NCBI GenBank assembly: GCA_022839105.1
Contig: JALHDH010000099.1
Span: 1 to 19,435, forward strand
DNA: 19,435 bases
Reading direction: 5' to 3'
DNA from: a bacterium
GTDB lineage: Bacteria; Vulcanimicrobiota; Xenobia; Xenobiales; Xenobiaceae
Below are positions 6,376-14,252 of the stretch, in pieces. Within the stretch, counting starts at the first letter, position 1. Every line of letters starts with the position of its first letter. The translations under genes were made by a program, and so were the position numbers. Under the pieces are notes generated by a model that saw only the letters and a program-made list of their open reading frames with translations, was not told the origin of the DNA and searched no databases.

Positions 6376-7134
6376 TCATCCAGCCTCGGGACCCTCCAGG
6401 CGTCCGAGGAGCCGCAAGAGGCCATCCAGGATGGTCCAAGGATTGGGAGGGCAGCCCGGAACGTAGAGGTCGACCGGCAGCAGGCCGTCGGTTCCTCCGC
6501 AGGTCTGCTCGTGGTCGAAACAGGGCCCCCCGGAGATGGCGCAGGCGCCCACGGCCACGACCAGACGCGGGGCGGGGACGGCCTGCCAGGTCTTCAGGAG
6601 GGCCTCCCGCATGTTCCGGCTGACCGGCCCGGTCACCAGCAGCCCGTCGGCGTGCCTGGGCGAGGCCACGAAGTCGATGCCGAATCGGGCCAGGTCGAAG
6701 GTCAGGGTGCCCAGGACGTTGACGTCCGCCTCGCAGGCATTGCAGCCGGCGGCGCTGACCTGGCGCAGGCGGAGCGAGCGTCCGAAGAGGCGCAGGGCCT
6801 GCTCGTCGAGGGCCTCGGCCAGTTGGAGATCGGGCCCGGACAAGACCAGGTCGGAACGCCGGCGCACGGCCATGGCGGGGCTTCGGCCGAAGCGCACCGC
6901 GCCGTGGGGGCAGACCCGGGCGCACTCCCCACAGAACAGACAGCTTCCCAGGTCCAGGGTCTGCCCGGGCACGATGGCGGCCGTGGGACAGACCCGGGCG
7001 CACTCCGAGCACCCTTCGGCGCAGCGAACCGGCTGGAAGCGGGGACGCCCCAGGGTGCGATCAGGCAGGGCCTCGGGAATCCCGACGGCGGTCCGATGGC
7101 CCTGGTTCAATCGGGCAAGAAGGGCCTTGAGCAC
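6376..7134 (-). CDS. Ferredoxin domain fused to a NuoB-like [NiFe]-hydrogenase small subunit (HycF/HyfI-type)
   Basis: A 252-aa electron-transfer subunit of the Ehr-type complex. The N-terminal part carries two [4Fe-4S] ferredoxin motifs: Cys38, 42, 45, 49 and Cys65, 68, 71, 75 (each ending CP). The first has Cx3Cx2Cx3C spacing instead of the usual Cx2C start. The C-terminal part is the 20-kDa/PSST (NuoB-like) fold with its proximal cluster ligands: CNAC (Cys131, 134), Cys198 in VGACAISGG and Cys228 in VPGCPP. The CxxC pair is hydrogenase-like; complex I NuoB has CC. In E. coli Hyf and Hyc the two parts are separate genes, so this is a fusion. It starts 7 bp after the large-subunit gene and would pass electrons to or from it on the cytoplasmic side of the membrane. 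Confidence 0.9.
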   Translation of the reverse strand: MLKALLARLNQGHRTAVGIPEALPDRTLGRPRFQPVRCAEGCSECARVCPTAAIVPGQTLDLGSCLFCGECARVCPHGAVRFGRSPAMAVRRRSDLVLSGPDLQLAEALDEQALRLFGRSLRLRQVSAAGCNACEADVNVLGTLTFDLARFGIDFVASPRHADGLLVTGPVSRNMREALLKTWQAVPAPRLVVAVGACAISGGPCFDHEQTCGGTDGLLPVDLYVPGCPPNPWTILDGLLRLLGRLEGPEAG

Positions 7135-7141
7135 GTCATCC

Positions 7142-8584
7142 TCACAGGTCGTGTCCGCAATAGGACAGGTTGAAGCTCTTGTTGCACAGGGGGAAGTCGG
7201 AGATCTGCTGGCCCCGCAGGGCCAGGGCCAGGCCGAACCAGTTGCGGAAGGAAGGGTCCACCACCTTGCAGGCCAGCAGATGGCCCTGGGTGTCGGTGGC
7301 CGCGACGTGGCAGATCTGTCCCCTCCAGCCCTCGACCAGGGAAACCGAGAAGGCCTTGGGCGCCATGGCCCTCATCCCGACCCGCAGGGGTCCTTCCGGA
7401 AGATGGGCCAGGAGGCTGTCCAGGAAGGCCGCCGAGACCTCCATCTCGTCGATCCGGACCCGGGCCCGGCAGGCCACATCGCCCAGCAGGCCGGTGCAGA
7501 CGGGGAAGGCGGGATCGAGATAGGGGCCCCAGGGGAATTGCCGGCGACAGTCCAGGGCCACGCCCGAAGCCCGGGCCACCGGTCCCACCAGGCCCAGCTC
7601 CAGGGCTGCCTCCCGGGTCAGGATCCCGGTCCTCTCGAAACGGGCCTGCACCGAGCCGGAACGCCCCAGCAGATCGAGGGCCTGGCGGACATCCCTCATG
7701 ATTCCCGCCAGACGGGTGCGGATCTGCTCGGCGCGGACCGGCTCGAGGTCCCAGGCCACCCCGCCGGGCCGGATCCATCCGCGTCCGAAGCGATTGCCGC
7801 AGGCCAGGCCGGTCAGGTTCAGCAGATCCCCGCGAAGCCGGCCACAGAAGGAGGCCGTGGGCAGGTAGCCCACGTCCCCGGCCAGGGCGCCCAGGTCCCC
7901 ACAATGGTTGGCCAGGCGCTCCAACTCCAAGGCCACGGCTCGCAGGGCCTCGGCCCGGGCGGAGACCCGGATCCCGGCCAGGGCCTCCAGGTTGCGACAC
8001 CAGGCCAGGGCGTGGCCCACCGAGGTGTCTCCGGCCAGGGTCTCGACGTAGGCCATGGATCGGGCCGGCGAGGCTCCGGGCAGGGCCTTCTCGACTCCCC
8101 GGTGCTGATAGCCCAGCGAGATCTCCAGGTGCAGGACCTCCTCGCCGCGGCACTGGAAGCGGAAGTGCCCGGGCTCGATCACGCCGGCGTGGACCGGACC
8201 GACCGCCACCTCGTGGATCTCCTCTCCGGAGACCTTGAAGAAGTCGGTCAGGCCCGGCTGCCCCTGGGGAAAGCGCACGGGCTTGAGCCAGGGATGCCCC
8301 TCGGGGCGGACCTTCCACTCCTCGAAGAATTCGCGCTCGAACCCATGGGCCTGGGGATGCTCCAGGGTCAGCGAGGGGAAGGTCCCCTCCACGACGGTGG
8401 CCGGCAACTGGAGGCCGCCGGGAGGACAAGCCCCGGCCTCCTCCCCGGCCGACGGGGCCCCAGGGGTGGTCACCGCCACCATCAGCACGCTGCCCGAGCG
8501 GCCGGGCAGGCCCATCAGGGCAGCCAGGTGACGCCCCGCCAGCTTCTTGGAGAATTCCGGATAACTCAGGATTTCGGGTTTCAT
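7142..8584 (-). CDS. hyfG: NuoC/NuoD-like large subunit of an energy-converting-hydrogenase-related complex, without [NiFe] ligands
   Basis: A 480-aa homologue of HyfG/HycE. Residues 1-125 are NuoC-like, and from about 128 the NuoD/large-subunit core begins with VGPVHAGVIEPGHFRF. True hydrogenases hold nickel with RxCGxCxxxH (L1) and DPCxxCxxH/R (L2). Here L1 is replaced by LAGDTSVGH (residues 183-191, no cysteine). The C terminus reads DFPLCNKSFNLSYCGHDL (463-480), with two cysteines nine residues apart instead of three, and there is no C-terminal extension for maturation protease cleavage. It therefore cannot bind a standard [NiFe] centre. This matches the Ehr group (hydrogenase-4-like complexes without the active site), whose reaction is undefined. 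Start ATG overlaps the hyfF-like stop by 4 bp (ATGA). Confidence 0.9.
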   Translation of the reverse strand: MKPEILSYPEFSKKLAGRHLAALMGLPGRSGSVLMVAVTTPGAPSAGEEAGACPPGGLQLPATVVEGTFPSLTLEHPQAHGFEREFFEEWKVRPEGHPWLKPVRFPQGQPGLTDFFKVSGEEIHEVAVGPVHAGVIEPGHFRFQCRGEEVLHLEISLGYQHRGVEKALPGASPARSMAYVETLAGDTSVGHALAWCRNLEALAGIRVSARAEALRAVALELERLANHCGDLGALAGDVGYLPTASFCGRLRGDLLNLTGLACGNRFGRGWIRPGGVAWDLEPVRAEQIRTRLAGIMRDVRQALDLLGRSGSVQARFERTGILTREAALELGLVGPVARASGVALDCRRQFPWGPYLDPAFPVCTGLLGDVACRARVRIDEMEVSAAFLDSLLAHLPEGPLRVGMRAMAPKAFSVSLVEGWRGQICHVAATDTQGHLLACKVVDPSFRNWFGLALALRGQQISDFPLCNKSFNLSYCGHDL

Positions 8585-10038
8585 AAGACCCCCACCAGGG
8601 CGGCGGCCTGCCGGAGGCCCTCCAGAAGCCAGGCCGGGACCCAGAGGCCCAGGAGCAGGGCGAGGAGCAGGAGGGCCAGGGGCGGAAGGCTCTTGCCCCA
8701 GGACTCACGGACAGGGGGCGCCAGGACGGGAGGCCCCAGGGCCACGGTCAGGACCACCCGGGCCATGCCCACGAAGGCCGTGGCCAGGCAGACCAGGTAG
8801 GCCGCAGCCAGCCAGGGATGGACCTCCAGCCCCGCCCTCAGCACGCCGAGCTCGCTGAGGAAGACTGCGAAGGGCGGGGTCCCCGAGAGGGCCACGAATC
8901 CGGCCACCCAGAGGGTTCCCGCCACGGGGAGGGTGTGGATGGCCCCACCCAGGCGCGCCACCAGCCGGGTCCGGAAGGTGGCCAGGAAGGTCCCCGCCAC
9001 CAGGAACATGGCCGCCTTGCACAGCGAGTGGTTCAAGGCGTGGAAGAGGGCGAAGAAGACCCCGCCGCCTCCCAGTCCGATCCCCAGGGCCAGGATGCCC
9101 ATGTGCTCGACGCTGGACCAGGCCAGCATGCGCTTGGTGTCCCGAGCGCTCAGCAGGAAGAGGGCGGCCACGGCCATGCTCACCAGCCCGAAGTCCGTCA
9201 TCACCTGCTGGGCGAACGGGGCCTGACCGGCCCCGGCACAGATCTGCAGCCCCCTGAGGATGCCCAGGAAGGCGCAGTTCAAGAGGGCCCCCGAGAGCAG
9301 GGCCGAGACCACGCTGGGGGCCTCGCTGTGGGTGTCGGGAAGCCAGGTGTGCAGGGGAACCAGGCCCATCTTGGTCCCATAGCCCACCACCAGCAGGATG
9401 AAGGCCAGCCGAAGCCAGTGGGGGTCGAGTTCCGGCCCCTGAGCCAGGCGATCCAGCCAGAGCACCTCGGCGCCTCCCGAGGTCCCCCCTGCCGCCGCCA
9501 GGACGAGCAGGAAGTTGCCCAGCAGGGCCAGCCCGATTCCCACCGAGCAGACCAGCAGGTACTTCCAGGTCGCCTCCAGGGAGCGCCGATGGCGATGGAA
9601 GTAGATCAGCGGGGCCGAGGCCAGGGTGGTGGCCTCGATGGCCACCCACAGAAGCGTCAGGTGGCGGCTGGCGCAGACCAGCGTCATGCTGGCCAGGAAG
9701 AGCAGCAGGCACCCGACGAAGACCGATTCCTTGGCGTTGGAGAAGGGGTCCTCGCCTCCCATGTCGGGCTGCAGCCCGGCGGGTTCTTCGCGCAGGTAGC
9801 TCACGGCGTAGACCGAGGCGGCCAGGAAGACCACGCTGGTGATGACCAGGAAGAGCCGACCCAGGGAGTCCAGGCCCAGCCACCCTCCACCCGGAGGCTC
9901 GCTCCAGGCCAGGGCGCTCAGCAGGAGATGCACGGCGGCCACGGCGGGCAGAAGCCGGCGGACCCCGGGGCCCGGGGGCAGCCAGAAGGCCACCAGGCCG
10001 GCCAGGGTGGGGATCAGGCAGAGCAGCGCAACCAGCAT
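8581..10038 (-). CDS. hyfF: HyfF/NuoN-like proton-translocating membrane subunit
   Basis: A 485-aa integral membrane protein of the antiporter-like NuoL/M/N/MrpD superfamily, with about 13-14 hydrophobic segments. The charged residues of the ion path are present: Glu135 in the helix LLWVAIEATTL, and Lys223 in GYGTKMGLVPLHTWLPDTHS, followed by the family motif EAPSVVSALLSG. A further polar helix near HALNHSLCKAAMF is also typical. It is the HyfF type (linked to the HyfE-like gene) judging from its position and from the VAIEATTLASAPLIYFHRH segment. The start at 10038 lies 1 bp after the hyfE-like stop, and its own stop overlaps the large-subunit start. It would couple the redox chemistry of the peripheral subunits to movement of protons or sodium. 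Confidence 0.92.
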   Translation of the reverse strand: MLVALLCLIPTLAGLVAFWLPPGPGVRRLLPAVAAVHLLLSALAWSEPPGGGWLGLDSLGRLFLVITSVVFLAASVYAVSYLREEPAGLQPDMGGEDPFSNAKESVFVGCLLLFLASMTLVCASRHLTLLWVAIEATTLASAPLIYFHRHRRSLEATWKYLLVCSVGIGLALLGNFLLVLAAAGGTSGGAEVLWLDRLAQGPELDPHWLRLAFILLVVGYGTKMGLVPLHTWLPDTHSEAPSVVSALLSGALLNCAFLGILRGLQICAGAGQAPFAQQVMTDFGLVSMAVAALFLLSARDTKRMLAWSSVEHMGILALGIGLGGGGVFFALFHALNHSLCKAAMFLVAGTFLATFRTRLVARLGGAIHTLPVAGTLWVAGFVALSGTPPFAVFLSELGVLRAGLEVHPWLAAAYLVCLATAFVGMARVVLTVALGPPVLAPPVRESWGKSLPPLALLLLALLLGLWVPAWLLEGLRQAAALVGVL

Positions 10039-10039
10039 C

Positions 10040-10684
10040 CTAACCTCTCAGCTCCGCCATCTCGAGGGTATCCAGGGTGGCAAAGGCGCGCCGGATGTGG
10101 AAGAGGGTGATCCCCATCACGAAGACCGCGAAGAAGATGTCCAGCAGGATTCCCAGCTCCACCATCAGCGGGGCGTGCTGCAGGACCCCCAGTCCGAAGG
10201 CCTGGATGCCGTTCTCGAAGACCAGGTAGCCCAGGGCCTGGGTCAGGGCCTTGCGCCGGGCGATCAGCATGAAGAGCCCCACCAGCAGGGTCGAGACGGC
10301 CACCGGCATCAGCAGATCCGAGGGGGGCACGATGGGCAGCGGGTGGCGCCGGAAGAGCGCCACGCTCAGGGCCAGCGAGGCCACGCCCACCACCACCGAG
10401 ATCCCGTGTCCCACGAAGGGCTCGACCTGCGGGTCCACCCGGGCCTCCAGGAGGGCCCGCTTCAAGAGATGGGGGAAGACCACGGCCTTCAGGGTGATGC
10501 TGACCAGGGCCAGCATCACGAGGTCCCAGGTGATATGGCCCGGATACAGGGCGAAGGGCAGCAGGCCCAGGGCCACTCCCTGGAAGGCCACCGCCCGGAT
10601 GCAGGAGGGAAGCCGACTCGAACCCAGCACCCAGAGGTTGGCCAGGATCATGCTGACCAGCAGGAAGTCGATCGTGCCCGTCAT
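10040..10684 (-). CDS. hyfE: HyfE-like membrane subunit (NuoK-type)
   Basis: A 214-aa hydrophobic protein with about six to seven membrane helices, the length of E. coli HyfE (about 216 aa). The middle part KAVVFPHLLKRAL and the C-terminal half, with YLVFENGIQAFGLGV and PLMVELGILLDIF, carry the buried glutamates expected of the NuoK-like ion path. It is found together with HyfF in hydrogenase-4-type complexes and is absent from the E. coli Hyc complex, so the cluster is Hyf-like. A GGGAG ribosome binding site precedes the ATG at 10684; it starts 10 bp after the hyfC-like stop and ends 1 bp before hyfF. Confidence 0.9.
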   Translation of the reverse strand: MTGTIDFLLVSMILANLWVLGSSRLPSCIRAVAFQGVALGLLPFALYPGHITWDLVMLALVSITLKAVVFPHLLKRALLEARVDPQVEPFVGHGISVVVGVASLALSVALFRRHPLPIVPPSDLLMPVAVSTLLVGLFMLIARRKALTQALGYLVFENGIQAFGLGVLQHAPLMVELGILLDIFFAVFVMGITLFHIRRAFATLDTLEMAELRG

Positions 10685-10694
10685 CTCTTCTCCC

Positions 10695-11585
10695 TCATCG
10701 GATCACCAGGAAGAGGGCCAGCAGGGAAAGAGCCGAGGACAGGCCCACGAACTGGGGAACCCGCAGCATGGAAAGCCGGGCCGAGGTGGACTCCACCAGG
10801 CCCACGGCCAGGGCGACCAGGAAGACCACCCCCACGCCCCCCAGCAGATCCAACCACGCCGAACCGCTGTGGAGCGGGAAGACCAGGCTGGAGAGCAGGA
10901 GCGAGCCGATCCACAGCTTCAGGGCGGAGGCGTACTCGATGACCGCCAGGGCCGGACCGGAGTGGTCCAGGACCATGACCTCGTGGATCATGGTCAGTTC
11001 CAGGTGGGTGTTGGGATCGTCGACGGGAATCCTGGAGTTCTCGGCCAGCAACAACAAGAACATGGCGATGCCCACCAGGACCATCACCAGCCCGGCCCGG
11101 CTCCACAGTTCCGGACCGCTGCGGGCCCAGATCCCGCTCAGCGAGAGGGCCCGGGTCTGCACCACCAGGACCGCCAGGCTCAGGAAGATCCCGGGCTCGG
11201 CCAGGGCCCCGATGGCCACCTCCCGGCTGGCCCCCATGCCCTCGAAGCTCGAGCCGGTGTCCATGGCCGCCAGCACGGTGGCGAAGCGGACCAGCGCCAA
11301 AAGCCCCAGGAAGAGCAGGATGTCCCCCGGAAAGCGGAGCAGGGCCGGCCCTCCCAGGGGAATCAGGGTCAGGCAGGCCAGCAGGCTGACCAGGCTCAGG
11401 GCGGGGCCCAGGAGGAAGACGGGCGTCGTGGTCCGGCTGAGCACCATGTGCTTGCGGACCAGGCGGGCCAGGTCCCAGTAGAGCTGAAGGAGTGGCCGGC
11501 CCTGCCTTCCGGCGAAGAAGGCCTTGACCCGATGGATCAGGCCGGCCAGCAAAGGGGCCAGGAAGAGCCCCAGGAGCATGGACAT
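10695..11585 (-). CDS. hyfC: HyfC/NuoH-like membrane anchor subunit
   Basis: A 296-aa membrane protein that connects the peripheral redox arm to the membrane arm. The diagnostic motif lies in the loop LAENSRIPVDDPNTHLELTM, followed by IHEVMVLDHSGP, the typical HycD/HyfC/NuoH conserved glutamate/arginine loop. The N-terminal segment with GRQGRPLLQLYWDLARL is also characteristic. The start is the ATG at 11585, overlapping the TGA of the hyfB-like gene by one base (TGATG). The frame stays open far upstream, through the hyfB region, but that extension is out of frame with the 3' half of hyfB and not coding. Length matches the family (about 300-320 aa). Confidence 0.92.
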   Translation of the reverse strand: MSMLLGLFLAPLLAGLIHRVKAFFAGRQGRPLLQLYWDLARLVRKHMVLSRTTTPVFLLGPALSLVSLLACLTLIPLGGPALLRFPGDILLFLGLLALVRFATVLAAMDTGSSFEGMGASREVAIGALAEPGIFLSLAVLVVQTRALSLSGIWARSGPELWSRAGLVMVLVGIAMFLLLLAENSRIPVDDPNTHLELTMIHEVMVLDHSGPALAVIEYASALKLWIGSLLLSSLVFPLHSGSAWLDLLGGVGVVFLVALAVGLVESTSARLSMLRVPQFVGLSSALSLLALFLVIR

Positions 11586-13451
11586 CACAGGGCCTCCCAG
11601 ATGAAGAGCGCGACCAGGGTGATCAGGATATAGAGCAGGTAGAGCTGGACCTCGCCGTGCTGAAAGACCCGCACGCGCAGGGCCAGCCTCATCAGGCTGC
11701 GGGAGATCGGTTCGTAGAGCCTCTGGGTGAAGGGGTCGCAGACCTCCCCATGATGCCCGACCGGAGCGGGGAAGTGGCCTTCCAGGGGGCTTCCGTGGTG
11801 TCGAGGCTTCAAGACGAAGGAGAACATCTCGAGCAGGGGGCCGGCAAACGAGGCGGCCGTGTACTGCATCCGGGCCGTGGGCCTGGAATAGCCGCAGTCC
11901 CAGGTCATCCCGGGCTGGGAGGGCCGCCGCGAGAGCGCGTGTCCCAGGCCCAGGCCTGCCAGCAGCACCAGCCCGCCCAGGGCGGCCACCCAGCCCAGGC
12001 TGCCGCGAATCGGCTCCAGATCCGCCTGGGGGGCGAGCTGCTGCAGCGGAGCGCCCAGGACCCCGATCCCCAGGGGAGCCATGACCCCCACCAGCAGGCA
12101 CAGGCCCGCCAGGAGGAGCATGGGCACCAGCATGGAGCCGCGGATCTCGGTCGCCTTCTGGGCGCCGGGGCTGCGGGGCTCGCCCAGGAAGACGACGCCA
12201 CAGACCTTGGTGAAGCAGGCCACGGCCAATCCGCTGATCAGGGCCAGGCCGCCCAGACCCGCGGCCCCTGCCAGGGGGTGGACCGAGGCGAGCAGCTCCA
12301 GGGCCGACATGAAGATCAGGAACTCGCTGACGAAGCCGTTGAGGGGAGGCAGGCCGCTGATGGCCGCCGAGCCCACCAGGAAGGCGCCGCCGGTGCCGGG
12401 CATGCGCCGCAGGAGGCCGCCCCCGGACTCGATCTGGAGGCTCCCGGTGGCCTTGCCCAGCGCCCCCGCCCCCATGAAGAGCAGGCTCTTGAACCAGGCG
12501 TGGTTCCAGACGTGCAGCAATCCCCCACCCAGGCCCAGGGCGGCGGCCAGGGGACTGCCGCCGGAGAGCCCCAGAAGCCCCAGGCCCAGGCCCAAGGCGA
12601 TGATCCCGAGGTTCTCGACGCTGTGGCAGGCCAGCAGGCGCTTGAGATCGTGCTGGGCCAGGGCGAAGACCACGCCCAGGATCCCTGAGACCAGCCCCGT
12701 GAGGACCAGCAACCAGCCCCACCAGTCCGAGGGCTGTTCGGCCCAGGTGACCACCCGCAGCAATCCATACACTCCGCTCTTGAGGATGACCCCCGAGAGG
12801 AAGGCGGAGACGTGGCTGGGGGCCGCCGGATGGGAAGGCCACGCCCGCCAGGGCCGGAGGCAGGGTTCCAGCCCTGGGGAAGGCCAGGCTCTCGGGTCCG
12901 GGCGAGACCACCAGGAAGAGGACCATCAGGAAGGCCGTGCCCAGATGGGTGGCCACCAGGTAGATCAGGCCGGCCTGGCGCACCTCGGCCCTCTCGTCCT
13001 CCAGGACCACCAGGAGGAAGGAGCTGATCGACATCGCCTCCCAGCACAACAGGAAGACCAGCCCGTCGGCGCTGAGCAGGACCCCGAGCAGCGAGGCCAC
13101 CATCAGGTTGAACCAGAGCCAGGAGGAGGAGCCCTTGCCGGCCAGGTAGCCCCGACCGTACAGGGCGGCCAGGGCCGAGACCAGCAGGGTGGGCACGGCG
13201 AAGAAGGCCGAGAGGGAGTCCAGCCGCAGGGCCAGGGAGCCCCCAGGGACGGACCAGGGGAGGAGCGTGGCCTGCGAGGCTCCCGTCAGCAAGGTGAGCA
13301 GGGCCATCACCAGGCCGATCCCGCAGGCCAGGAGATTGGCCCCGACGGCCAGGGCCACGGCGCGCTCGGGGCTGGTCCTGGAGAGAATCCCCGAGACCAG
13401 GCCCGCGAGAACCAGGATCCCGACGCTCAGCAGCATTCCGGCCAGCAGCAT
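11585..13451 (-). pseudogene. hyfB: HyfB/NuoL-like membrane subunit, broken by a frameshift and apparent ~68-bp deletion
   Basis: The 5' part starts at ATG 13451 (overlapping the regulator stop as TGATG, with GGAGG 8 nt upstream). It reads 206 residues of an antiporter-like subunit up to PPALAGVAF at about 12834. The 3' part is in another frame from about 12832, reading HPAAPSHVSAFLSGVILKSG and on to the stop at 11587-11585. In the paralogue HyfF of this window, and in the family generally, about 23 residues stand between these points (the G-x-GTK-x-GLVPLH-x-WLP segment). They are missing here, and one extra base remains, implying a net loss of about 68 bp. The lost part contains the central-helix lysine of the ion path. 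Both flanks look under normal selection, so this is either a recent mutation or an assembly error. Neighbours are intact. Confidence 0.85.
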
Positions 13452-14137
13452 CAGGAAGCCTCCTCGACCCATCCGGACTCGACCCGGAGCAGCTCCCCCA
13501 GGGTCTCTTCCCGACCGCCCTGCCCGGCCAGCACCCGACGCACCCCCGGATCGCGCAGGGCGCAGTGGATGCGGGGCAAAAGGTGGCAGGAGCCGCGCAG
13601 GCCGGGGCTGACCAGGGCCAGCAGGCAGTCCACGGGGCGGCCGTCCAGGGCCTCGAAGTCGACGGGTCTTTCCAGGAAGGCCAGGGTGATCACCGGAGGC
13701 GCCGGTTCCAGGGCATTGGGGTGGACCAGTTGGGGAATCGCCAGGCCCTCCCCCACCGCGGTGGATCCCAGGCTTTCGCGGGCCAGGAAGAGGCGCAGCA
13801 GATAGTCCCGGTCCATCTCGACGGGCAGGCGGAGGCTCTCGACCAGATGCCGCAGGACCTGGTGCTTGTCCGAACCCTCCAGGCGGTAGACGATCCCTCC
13901 GGCGCGAACCGCCTCCGAAAGACCGGGGAGGGGTCCCCCGCCTCCCAGGGATTCCACGAAGGCTTCCTCCGAGACGTTCAGCCGACGAGAGATCGCCCAC
14001 GCCAGCAGCTCAGCCCGGTTGAACCGGTACTGGTCGCTGACCTTGTAGGCCGGCAGGGTGCCCCGGCCGATCCATCGGTAGATGGTCTTCTCGGAGACTC
14101 CCAGGAGTCCGGCCGCATCCTGGACACTCAGACGCAT
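13451..14137 (-). CDS. Helix-turn-helix / PTS EIIA-like (PtsN-type) regulator at the head of the Ehr operon
   Basis: A 228-aa cytoplasmic protein of two parts. Residues 1-50 form an excisionase/MerR-like winged helix-turn-helix (LSVQDAAGLLGVSEKTIYRW, then GTLPAYKVSDQYRFNRAEL). Residues about 75-222 form a PTS EIIA type-2 (PtsN) domain: LFLARESLGSTAVGEGLAIP, then FLERPVDFEALDGRPVDCLL and LLPRIHCAL. In PtsN-like proteins the phosphorylated histidine stands in GIAIPH; here it is Gln136 (LAIPQLVHP), with His139 three residues on. Phosphotransfer by the usual residue is therefore doubtful, and the domain may only sense or bind. Its stop overlaps the hyfB start by one base, so regulator and complex are one operon; autoregulation is plausible. 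The weak GGGTG before the ATG is the only ribosome binding site seen. Confidence 0.88.
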   Translation of the reverse strand: MRLSVQDAAGLLGVSEKTIYRWIGRGTLPAYKVSDQYRFNRAELLAWAISRRLNVSEEAFVESLGGGGPLPGLSEAVRAGGIVYRLEGSDKHQVLRHLVESLRLPVEMDRDYLLRLFLARESLGSTAVGEGLAIPQLVHPNALEPAPPVITLAFLERPVDFEALDGRPVDCLLALVSPGLRGSCHLLPRIHCALRDPGVRRVLAGQGGREETLGELLRVESGWVEEAS

Positions 14138-14150
14138 CGAATGACACCCA

Positions 14151-14165
14151 TGACTTTCATTCTCA
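14151..14165. promoter_or_regulatory. Possible operator between the Ehr operon and selD
   Basis: The 115-bp gap between the divergent regulator and selD genes contains TGACTTTCATTCTCA, which has TGA/TCA half-ends and an A/T-rich centre and overlaps the likely leader of the regulator gene. A direct ATGAC repeat stands at 14141 and 14150. On the minus strand part of it resembles a degenerate Fur-type or MerR-type dyad, but the match is weak. No convincing -10/-35 pair is visible in either direction. Confidence 0.22.
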
Positions 14166-14252
14166 TCAAGAGACGACAGTGGACAACATAGGACAGGGGT
14201 TCAGAGGTGTCAAGGAAGGACGAAGCCCTCCCGAGGGGAAGCTCCGGGCCTC

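Noticed and set aside
7142..8584. Functional [NiFe] hydrogenase large subunit
   Set aside because: The first CxxC motif is absent and the C-terminal motif is not DPCxxC, so a hydrogen-active site is not supported.
10695..14000. A single 1101-codon open frame on the minus strand
   Set aside because: It joins the wrong-frame shadow of the regulator gene, the 5' part of hyfB, an out-of-frame stretch over the 3' part of hyfB, and hyfC. It stays open because stops are rare in GC-rich DNA; the real genes and their starts are seen within it.
14138..14252. Fur-box-like sequence between the regulator and selD
   Set aside because: Only a partial match to the consensus; reported only as a weak possible operator.
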